A stretch of DNA of 64,000 nt from Sulfurisphaera tokodaii str. 7 (GTDB lineage: Archaea; Thermoproteota; Thermoprotei_A; Sulfolobales; Sulfolobaceae), in NCBI RefSeq assembly GCF_000011205.1, contig NC_003106.2, forward strand, positions 434,001 through 498,000, read 5' to 3'. The notes under the pieces are model-generated. The model saw only the letters and a program-made list of their open reading frames with translations. It was not told where the DNA came from and did not search any database. Made by a program: the position numbers and the translations under genes. Every line of letters begins with the position of its first letter. Within the stretch, counting starts at the first letter, position 1. Positions 57,365 to 64,000 of the stretch are shown here, one piece after another.

Positions 57365-58726
57365 TTGAAGGAGTTAAAATATGATGTACTCATTATTGGA
57401 GGAGGTTTTGCCGGAGCATCAACAGCTTTTCATTTGGCTGGAAAAGGATTAAAAGTGCTATTAGTTGATAGCAAACCGTGGAATAGAATTGGAGATAAAC
57501 CATGTGGTGATGCAGTAAGTAAGGCGCATTTCGATAGGCTTGGAATGCCTTATCCTAAAGGTGAAGAATTAGAGAATAAGATTAGCGGTATAAAACTGTA
57601 TAGTCCAGATATGAAAACTGTATGGACTGTAAATGGAGAAGGATTTGAGCTAAATGCTCCTCTTTATAATCAACGAATACTTAGAGAAGCTGAGAGTAAA
57701 GGCGTAGAAATATGGGATCAAACTACTGCGATGAAACCATTCTTTGAAAACGGCTTTGTTAAAGGTGCAGTATTATATAATAGAAGAAGCAATGAAGAAG
57801 TTGCTGTATATTCGAAAGTTTTAGTTGATGCAACGGGATATTCAAGAAGTGTAAGAAGCAAATTACCGCAAGAATTACCTATTGCAGAAGATCTAGATGA
57901 AAAAGATGCTGATATTGCGTATAGAGAGGTATTATTAACTAGAGATGACATTGAAGATCACGATTACCTGAGAATTTTCGTTACACAGAAAGCTTCTCCT
58001 GGCGGATACTGGTGGTATTTTCCTAAAGGCAAGAATAAAGTTAATGTAGGACTAGGTATTCAAGGGGGAATGGGTTATCCTAGTGTTCATGTCTTTTACC
58101 AAAAATATTTAGACTCATATGCCCCGGATGTTGACAAATCAAGGCTTTTAGTTAAAGGAGGGGCTTTAGTTCCAACAAGAAGACCATTATATACAATGGT
58201 GTGGAATGGTATTATAGCTGTTGGAGATTCTGCATATACTGTAAATCCAGTTCACGGAGGAGGGAAGGGTTCAGCCATGATATCCGGTTATTGTGCAGCT
58301 AAAACTATACTTAATGCTTTTGAAAAAGGTGACTTTTCAGCTCAAGGATTATGGGATATGAATATATGTTATATAAATGAATATGGAGCAAAACAAGCTA
58401 GCCTTGATATATTTAGAAGATTTTTACAGAAACTCAGTGATGATGATATAAACTATGGAATGAACAAGAAAGTTCTAAAAGAGGAGGATTTACTTGAAGC
58501 AAGTGAAAAAGGTGATCTTCACTTATCAGTAGCGGAAAAAGCTATGAGGATAATTGCAGGATTAGGTAGACCTTCTCTATTAATGAAATTAAAAACAGTA
58601 GCAGAATACATGAAAAATATTAAGCAATTATATTATAATTATCCTAGATCCCCATCTGGCTTACAAATATGGAAAACTCAAGTTGATAGTTTAATCTCAG
58701 AATTTAATATGAACATTAGTAAGTAA
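57365..58726 (+). CDS. ggr: Geranylgeranyl reductase (archaeal lipid saturation)
   Basis: The 453-residue flavoenzyme saturates the double bonds of geranylgeranyl chains in archaeal membrane lipids. It has the FAD motif [25 protein letters not shown] (about 39-51), the family motif [11 protein letters not shown] and [12 protein letters not shown] near the C-terminal FAD site. From memory it is close to the S. acidocaldarius enzyme of 453 residues. The start is TTG at 57365. The end overlaps the convergent DUF2070 gene by 30 bases. Confidence 0.95.
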   Translation: MKELKYDVLIIGGGFAGASTAFHLAGKGLKVLLVDSKPWNRIGDKPCGDAVSKAHFDRLGMPYPKGEELENKISGIKLYSPDMKTVWTVNGEGFELNAPLYNQRILREAESKGVEIWDQTTAMKPFFENGFVKGAVLYNRRSNEEVAVYSKVLVDATGYSRSVRSKLPQELPIAEDLDEKDADIAYREVLLTRDDIEDHDYLRIFVTQKASPGGYWWYFPKGKNKVNVGLGIQGGMGYPSVHVFYQKYLDSYAPDVDKSRLLVKGGALVPTRRPLYTMVWNGIIAVGDSAYTVNPVHGGGKGSAMISGYCAAKTILNAFEKGDFSAQGLWDMNICYINEYGAKQASLDIFRRFLQKLSDDDINYGMNKKVLKEEDLLEASEKGDLHLSVAEKAMRIIAGLGRPSLLMKLKTVAEYMKNIKQLYYNYPRSPSGLQIWKTQVDSLISEFNMNISK

Positions 58727-60298
58727 AATAAAAATTATAGTAAGGATAAAAGGTGTAACTAAAGGAATCCAAAATGTTTTCATTGTATACCCTCCTACTT
58801 CTTCTAGTGCATTTACCATTAATGATATAATTGATCCTAGTATTTTAACCCCTTTTATTTCTATTCCTTTAAAAGATATAGTGGTTTTTAATGCTTGGCT
58901 TTTGGCTTTTAATGTTAATTCAAGCGCTTTTTCCACTAATTGCTCACATGGTTGGGCTGGGATGTAAAGATCTCCAAAAACTGTACCAGTACAACTATGA
59001 TCATCTGGCGTTACAAGTATGGGATAGTTAACTACACCTTTCAGTTTTTCTCTGATTTTTACGGTCAGATTCGGATCAGCATTGTTTGAGTAAATATAAA
59101 TTATGCTAAGATCTTTCTCTCCATCAGATATGTAAGTAACTCTAATTCTGTTATCGCATAAACCTTCACAGTCTTTGACCTTATCTTCAGCATACCCTAC
59201 AATAAAAGGCTTTTCTTCTCCTTTTTCTTTTATACTTTTTAGTATACCATTAGTTATACATGAATCAGTATTAGAAGGTAATTCTCTCTCTAGGTATTCG
59301 TTATGGCAATCAACTATATAATTTCCAGAATTTACTATAAAATTCCACAGTTTTAAGGGTAGGTCATCAATACCGTAGTTAGGTCTTTGTACGAATGATA
59401 AGCTTTTATCACCAAAATCTAGAGTGACGCCAGAAAATTCACCACAGGTCCATTCTTTTATACCGTAGAATTTAAGAGAAACCCAATTATCAGCTTTTTT
59501 CTCCTCATCTGAAATTAATTTAGCTATGGCTTTAGATTGTGTTGATGTTGCTAAATCTATCTCATGACTTCCTGGGCCATGGAAAATTAAGTTATTTGGA
59601 TTCTCTGACTCTAGTTGATAGATAAATTTGCTACTTCCTATATCTCCAGAGATGCCATAATGAATTTTTGGTAAAACAAAATAGATATTATTCACTTTGA
59701 AGATACCTATATGAATGGTTGATTTAATTGATATATCCTGCAAGAACTTTTCTAATTGCTTAGAATCTTTTTTTATTATGTTGGCCAAAAAAGGTCTTAG
59801 AATTTGTAGTGATTTAATCCCAGTTATTTTTTCGCCTTTCTTATTAATTAAGTGAATGTAATAGTAAAAAACCAAGGAGATCATTACTATATATATAACG
59901 TTAAGATAAGTTATGTGAAATGCTATTGATGCAAAATTTATTGCTAGTATAATAAGTGATGATTTTAATTCGCTTGTTCTTGGTAATAATGTATAACCTA
60001 TGAGTGGCGAGAAAAGAGTTAATGCGTAATAATAATACCCTATAATTATATAAGAAAATATAATATAGAAGAATGCAGTCAAATCTATGAAAAAGAAAAT
60101 TAACTTTTTTTCAGTTATGAATAATATTGATAATAATGCAAAGTATATTATAAATGATACTAAATATAACAATCCTATTTCTATGCTTCTTATTATTACT
60201 ATAGCTGATTCAAACGTTGCAAGTCCTGAGAGAATCTTCATGTCTGGTAAGCTTTTTAATTTAGAGTAGTACTTTCTCGTAATAGCTTCAGAATCCAC
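58697..60298 (-). CDS. DUF2070-family membrane protein
   Basis: The protein matches archaeal DUF2070: about six N-terminal membrane segments, then a soluble domain with [20 protein letters not shown] near its start and [11 protein letters not shown] later, then one C-terminal segment ([20 protein letters not shown]). The histidines and acidic residues of the soluble part suggest a metal site, but the function is unknown. The true start is GTG at 60298 ([11 protein letters not shown]). An ORF extension to 60466 would run over the divergent gene starting at 60328. Confidence 0.83.
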   Translation of the reverse strand: MDSEAITRKYYSKLKSLPDMKILSGLATFESAIVIIRSIEIGLLYLVSFIIYFALLSILFITEKKLIFFFIDLTAFFYIIFSYIIIGYYYYALTLFSPLIGYTLLPRTSELKSSLIILAINFASIAFHITYLNVIYIVMISLVFYYYIHLINKKGEKITGIKSLQILRPFLANIIKKDSKQLEKFLQDISIKSTIHIGIFKVNNIYFVLPKIHYGISGDIGSSKFIYQLESENPNNLIFHGPGSHEIDLATSTQSKAIAKLISDEEKKADNWVSLKFYGIKEWTCGEFSGVTLDFGDKSLSFVQRPNYGIDDLPLKLWNFIVNSGNYIVDCHNEYLERELPSNTDSCITNGILKSIKEKGEEKPFIVGYAEDKVKDCEGLCDNRIRVTYISDGEKDLSIIYIYSNNADPNLTVKIREKLKGVVNYPILVTPDDHSCTGTVFGDLYIPAQPCEQLVEKALELTLKAKSQALKTTISFKGIEIKGVKILGSIISLMVNALEEVGGYTMKTFWIPLVTPFILTIIFILLTNVHIKF

Positions 60299-60327
60299 GG
60301 TTAAATAGAGTAAATTGGGGGGTTTAA

Positions 60328-60612
60328 ATGCTATTGACAAATGAAATGTTGAATGCCAAAAAAGTAGTCCATTATAAAAAAGAGGAATGCGATATTTATA
60401 TAATAGAGAAAAATGACGAGAATTATGTAATAGGAATTTATAGAGGTAATAATACCATTTACGCAAAAGTTACGTTACCTTTTGTTAGATGGGATTGCGA
60501 GAGTATACTTTATTATCCTTTTGGATATTTTGTGTTTGCCGAGGACGAAAATAAGCTAATAGAAAAAATAAAGATAAAAATGAACGAGTTGAAGTCCAAT
60601 GTTATTGGATGA
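60328..60612 (+). CDS. Hypothetical protein (94 residues)
   Basis: I recognise no family. The protein is mixed alpha/beta with [16 protein letters not shown] near the start, a [16 protein letters not shown] hairpin and a helical end. It starts at ATG 60328, after a run of six G bases that can act as Shine-Dalgarno, and is divergent from DUF2070 with 29 bp between. It overlaps the next gene by 14 bases and so is probably co-translated with the HAD phosphatase. Confidence 0.6.
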   Translation: MLLTNEMLNAKKVVHYKKEECDIYIIEKNDENYVIGIYRGNNTIYAKVTLPFVRWDCESILYYPFGYFVFAEDENKLIEKIKIKMNELKSNVIG

Positions 60613-61393
60613 TTATGAACTTATAATAAGTGATGTAGATGGAGTCTTGGTCAGAGAAGGAGAACCTATATGGAGTAATATTGTAGCAATCAAGAAAATT
60701 ATAGAAAGAGGTAAAAAAGTATTATTAATTACTAATAATTCTGGTTTTAGTAGGGTAATTTTATCTAGACAATTAAATTATTTAGGAGTAAAGATAGAGC
60801 CTAAAGACATTATAACTAGTGGAACTGCAGCAGCAATTTATCTTAAGGAAAGGACTAATGTGAAAACTGTTTTTGTTGTGGGTGAAGAAGGACTAATCGA
60901 GGAATTAAAAAATTTTAATTTTAGAATAATTAGCTCAAATGAAGTAGAAGAGGAAATACCAGACGCAGTAGTTTTAGGTCTAGACAGATTAAGTACATAC
61001 GAAAAATTATCTACAGCAATGAGGTGTATTTACAAAGGTTCTAAGTTTATAGTTACAAATATGGATAGGCTTTGGCCTTCTAAGGATGGTTTAAAATTAG
61101 GAGCCGGTGCATTAGCGTCTGCTATAATTTATGCACTTCAGCGAGAGCCTGACTTTATAGCCGGTAAACCAAATACTTGGATTATAGAAATAGCATTGAA
61201 ATTATCTGGCATAAATAATTTGAATAAAGCTGTTATAATTGGTGATCAATTAGAGACTGATATAAAAATGGGTATTAATGCTGGTATAGATACAATTTTG
61301 GTTTTAACTGGTATATCTTCGATAAAAGATATTGAGAGAACAAATATTAAACCTAAGTTTGTAGTAAACTCTCTAAATGAAATTGTGAAATAA
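60599..61393 (+). CDS. HAD-superfamily phosphatase, NagD/p-nitrophenylphosphatase type
   Basis: The 264-residue enzyme has motif [15 protein letters not shown] (about 10-23), motif [11 protein letters not shown] (about 42-50), a C2-type cap and motif [20 protein letters not shown] (about 217-234). This is the NagD-like branch, which includes phosphoglycolate and p-nitrophenyl phosphatases. The substrate is not predictable. Its ATG lies 14 bases inside the preceding small gene. Confidence 0.89.
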   Translation: MLLDDYELIISDVDGVLVREGEPIWSNIVAIKKIIERGKKVLLITNNSGFSRVILSRQLNYLGVKIEPKDIITSGTAAAIYLKERTNVKTVFVVGEEGLIEELKNFNFRIISSNEVEEEIPDAVVLGLDRLSTYEKLSTAMRCIYKGSKFIVTNMDRLWPSKDGLKLGAGALASAIIYALQREPDFIAGKPNTWIIEIALKLSGINNLNKAVIIGDQLETDIKMGINAGIDTILVLTGISSIKDIERTNIKPKFVVNSLNEIVK

Positions 61394-61395
61394 AG

Positions 61396-61404
61396 GTTTT
61401 TTAG
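61396..61404 (+). promoter_or_regulatory. TATA box of the sdh operon
   Basis: GTTTTTTAG is centred about 26 bases before the GTG start at 61426, in the 32 bp gap after the HAD gene. The spacing fits a leaderless transcript for sdhA and downstream sdhB. Confidence 0.5.
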
Positions 61405-61425
61405 TCAAAATACACATTTACTCAT

Positions 61426-63126
61426 GTGGAGAAAGTTTCATACGATGTTGTAATCGTAGGAGCTGGGTTAGCTGGATTAATGGCAGCACACGAGATAGCT
61501 TCAGCAGGTTATAACGTAGCAGTAATCTCTAAAGTATTCCCTACCAGATCACATTCAGCGGCTGCTGAAGGAGGAATTGCGGCCTACATTCAAGGCAATT
61601 CAGATCCAAATGATAATCCAGATTATATGGCTTATGATACTATCAAAGGAGGCGATTATTTAGTCGATCAAGATGCTGCTGAACTCTTAGCATATAAGTC
61701 TGGAGAGATAGTGATGCTTCTAGAAAGATGGGGAACTTTATTTAATAGGCAACCAGATGGACGAGTTGCTGTGAGATATTTTGGTGGGCAAACTTATCCT
61801 AGAACTAGATTTGTTGGAGATAAGACTGGAATGGCACTATTGCATACAGTATATGAAAGAACTTCTGGTTTAGGTAGTGTAGATTTCTATTTTGAATGGT
61901 TTGCATGGGAATTAGTTAGAGATGAGAACAGGGTTAGAGGTATTATAGCTTTTGATATGAGGAATATGGTTCCAGTATTTTTCAAAGCAAAAGCTGTTGT
62001 GATAGCTTCCGGAGGTATGGGAATGTTATATAGGCATTCAACCAATAGTTATATCAATACTGGTGACGGTTATGCTATGGCATTAAGAGCAAGGGTCGCA
62101 TTAAAAGATCCAGAATTTGTTCAATTCCATCCTACAGCATTGTATCCCTCAGATATCTTAATTAGTGAAGCTGCAAGAGGTGAGGGGGCAGTACTAAGAA
62201 ACGTTAAAGGAGAAAGATTTATGGCAAGATACGCCCCTAAAAAACTGGATCTTGCCCCCAGGGATATAGTTTCTAGAGCAATACTTACTGAAGTAAAAGA
62301 AGGAAGAGGATTTCCGGGAGGGTATGTAGGCTTAGATCTTACTCATTTAGGTGAGGATTATATTAAGGAGAGATTAGCCCTAGCTTATGAAGCAGCAAAG
62401 AGCTTTGCAGGGTTAGATGCAACCAAAGAGATGATTCCAGTAAGGCCTGCTCAACATTATTATATGGGAGGTATTGATGTAGATATAACTGGTAGAAATC
62501 CAGATTTGATAGGATTATTTGCAGCAGGAGAAGCAGCATGTGTTTCAGTACATGGTGCCAACAGATTAGGTTCTAACTCTTTGTTAGAAACTTTAGTATT
62601 TGGTAGAGAAACAGGAAGGGCTGTAGTCGAATTTCTTAAAAGTTACACTGAACCTTCTTCCGATATTGATAAAGAAGCTGAAAAAATGATTGACTCAGCT
62701 TATGACGTAGTAAAAAGTGAAAGCGGTATTCATTTTGGAGAAATATTAGAAAAATTGAGAGATACTATGTGGGATTACGTTGGTGTGTTTAGGGATGAAA
62801 ATGGATTAAAAACTGCTCTTTCAGAAATTATGAAACTAAGAGAAGATATGAAAAAAATGTATGTATTAGATAAGAGTAAGGTCTATAACACAGAATTTTA
62901 TAATGCTCTTGAGCTTAAGAACATGTTAGATCTAGCCCTTGTAATAGCTACTTCTGCTTTAAACAGAAAAGAATCAAGAGGAGCCCACTATAGGTTAGAT
63001 TTCCCAGAAAGAGATGATCAGAACTGGCTCAAACATACGATAGCATATCTGAGAGGTAATAGTGTAGAGATTACATATAAACCTGTAAAAATGACAAAAT
63101 GGAAACCAGAAGCTAGGGTGTATTAA
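61426..63126 (+). CDS. sdhA: Succinate dehydrogenase flavoprotein subunit
   Basis: The 566-residue subunit oxidises succinate to fumarate with covalent FAD. It has [12 protein letters not shown] (11-22), [12 protein letters not shown] (about 41-52) where the histidine links FAD, and the catalytic HPTALYPS and [14 protein letters not shown] regions. The start is GTG at 61426. It is the first gene of the complex II operon, followed two bases later by sdhB. Complex II passes electrons to caldariellaquinone. Confidence 0.97.
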   Translation: MEKVSYDVVIVGAGLAGLMAAHEIASAGYNVAVISKVFPTRSHSAAAEGGIAAYIQGNSDPNDNPDYMAYDTIKGGDYLVDQDAAELLAYKSGEIVMLLERWGTLFNRQPDGRVAVRYFGGQTYPRTRFVGDKTGMALLHTVYERTSGLGSVDFYFEWFAWELVRDENRVRGIIAFDMRNMVPVFFKAKAVVIASGGMGMLYRHSTNSYINTGDGYAMALRARVALKDPEFVQFHPTALYPSDILISEAARGEGAVLRNVKGERFMARYAPKKLDLAPRDIVSRAILTEVKEGRGFPGGYVGLDLTHLGEDYIKERLALAYEAAKSFAGLDATKEMIPVRPAQHYYMGGIDVDITGRNPDLIGLFAAGEAACVSVHGANRLGSNSLLETLVFGRETGRAVVEFLKSYTEPSSDIDKEAEKMIDSAYDVVKSESGIHFGEILEKLRDTMWDYVGVFRDENGLKTALSEIMKLREDMKKMYVLDKSKVYNTEFYNALELKNMLDLALVIATSALNRKESRGAHYRLDFPERDDQNWLKHTIAYLRGNSVEITYKPVKMTKWKPEARVY

Positions 63127-63127
63127 A

Positions 63128-64000
63128 ATGTCTCTACAAAATGAAGAGATGGATGTAGTACTTAAGATAAAGAGATATTCTCCTGAAAAAGGATATTGGT
63201 GGCAAGAATATAAATTAAAAGTTGATAGATTTACTCAATTTACCGAGGCTTTAAGAAGAATTAAAAGTGAACAAGATCCTACGCTTGCATACAGAGCATC
63301 TTGTCATATGGCAGTTTGCGGAAGTTGTGGAATGAAAATTAATGGAGAACCAAGACTTGCATGTAAAACATTAGTCATTGATATGGCAAAGAAATACGGT
63401 TCTAATGTTATCACAATAGAGCCGATGGATTATTTTAAACCAGTTAAAGATCTTATTGTTGATTTAGATGAATTTTATCAAAGAATGTATAAAGTTAAAC
63501 CTAGACTTTATCCTCATAAGGAAGTTTTAGAAGGTAATGTTGAACAAAGATTAAAACCTGAAGATCAGAGAGAACTTTGGAAATTCGCTCAATGTATATG
63601 GTGCGGGCTATGTGTATCAGCTTGTCCGAGTGTTAAAATGGATCCAGAATTTTTAGGTCCTGCTGCTCATGCTAAAGGTTATAGATTCCTAGCCGATCCC
63701 AGAGACACGATTACTGAAGAGAGGATGAAGATTCTTATAGATAGTGCATGGCGTTGTACATACTGTTATATGTGCTATAATGTTTGTCCAAGAGATATAG
63801 AACCTGTAACAGCTATTAAGAAAACTAGGGCTTATACTAGATTAGCTAAAGAAAAGACGTCAGTAGCACAAACTGGAGAGAAGCATATTGAAGCAATATT
63901 TAATTCTCTAGTAGAATCTGGAAAACTAGAAGAGGCTAAGGTTTATCTCAGTACGTATGGATTGCTTGGTTCCATAAAAGATTTCATTTATCTTTTCCAA
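63128..64000 (+). CDS. sdhB: Succinate dehydrogenase iron-sulfur subunit (partial)
   Basis: The first 291 residues are in the window; the stop is outside. An N-terminal [2Fe-2S] region reads [14 protein letters not shown] with C in RLACKT. A [4Fe-4S] motif [12 protein letters not shown] (about 158) is followed by [12 protein letters not shown] (about 215), where a fourth cysteine replaces the residue that normally gives a [3Fe-4S] cluster. Sulfolobales complex II is known to have this extra cluster. It starts at ATG 63128, one base after the sdhA stop. Confidence 0.95.
   Translation, partial: MSLQNEEMDVVLKIKRYSPEKGYWWQEYKLKVDRFTQFTEALRRIKSEQDPTLAYRASCHMAVCGSCGMKINGEPRLACKTLVIDMAKKYGSNVITIEPMDYFKPVKDLIVDLDEFYQRMYKVKPRLYPHKEVLEGNVEQRLKPEDQRELWKFAQCIWCGLCVSACPSVKMDPEFLGPAAHAKGYRFLADPRDTITEERMKILIDSAWRCTYCYMCYNVCPRDIEPVTAIKKTRAYTRLAKEKTSVAQTGEKHIEAIFNSLVESGKLEEAKVYLSTYGLLGSIKDFIYLFQ

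Overview
The window is a stretch of chromosome from a thermoacidophilic archaeon of the order Sulfolobales. It is AT-rich. TATA boxes sit about 26 nt before start codons, which implies leaderless mRNAs. GTG and TTG starts are frequent, and the machinery is archaeal/eukaryotic in type (MCM, GINS, Orc1, RFC, exosome, proteasome, RNase P proteins, SBDS, eL and eS ribosomal proteins). From memory, LeuB, the 401-residue sugar-phosphate nucleotidylyltransferase (ST0452 type) and the acryloyl-CoA reductase (ST0480 type) look like the Sulfurisphaera (Sulfolobus) tokodaii proteins. I therefore read the window as S. tokodaii or a very close relative; no database was searched.

Layout. 1-2183 (minus): end of the ribosomal S10-like operon (L3, L4, L23, start of L2). 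2234-12088: SPOUT methyltransferase, IleRS, LeuB, DUF447, an M28 peptidase, a HAD hydrolase and EF-2. 12222-13229: a thioredoxin-reductase-like flavoprotein. 13215-21114 (minus): an extended exosome-proteasome superoperon (L15e, RNA-binding protein, Rpp30, Pop5, PsmA, SBDS, Rrp4, Rrp41, Rrp42, L37Ae, Brix, Pcc1, prefoldin beta, XPF) with a C/D box sRNA candidate between Pop5 and PsmA. 21176-27613: an Obg-type GTPase, the nucleotidylyltransferase, eS1, TrmJ, a HemK-like methylase, RsmA, DUF655, Rpo4 and L21e.

27614-31388 is the only accessory-looking region. It begins with a gene-poor 0.75 kb, followed by tRNA-Leu(TAA). Antisense to the tRNA 3' end runs the N-terminal fragment of an SSV-type integrase. 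A second decayed integrase fragment, two tiny ORFs and an orphan 537-residue gene with abrupt codon-usage blocks follow, up to an inverted tRNA-Leu(TAG). This looks like the residue of an integrated virus or plasmid.

31426-48286 returns to core genes. They cover nucleotide and RNA-end metabolism (Tmk, Clp1/Grc3 kinase), a RadA paralogue, CarS (lipid), the replication block MCM-Gins23-Orc1-RFC, MoaC, the catalytic proteasome beta subunit, an amidase and acryloyl-CoA reductase (CO2-fixation cycle). 48554-64000 holds tRNA-Leu(GAG), release factor aRF1, purine salvage and methylthioadenosine phosphorylase, hexaprenyl diphosphate synthase (quinone tail), an ATP-grasp ligase, an Lrp regulator, two geranylgeranyl-reductase-family flavoproteins (archaeal lipids), a DUF2070 membrane protein, and the start of succinate dehydrogenase (sdhA, partial sdhB).

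The most striking observations are these. (1) The aRF1 gene has its only plausible ATG out of frame, separated from the body by ATG AGT CTT TGA. A +1 slip at CTT TGA restores the conserved N-terminus; this is the same slip site used autoregulatorily by bacterial prfB. (2) A complete winged-helix ORF between orc1 and moaC has no ATG/GTG/TTG start. (3) Two C/D box sRNA candidates have their C box built on the TGA stop codon of the preceding gene, in the same register. (4) The tRNA-Leu island holds layered integrase fragments and an orphan gene whose third-codon-position bias flips from A/C to G/T.
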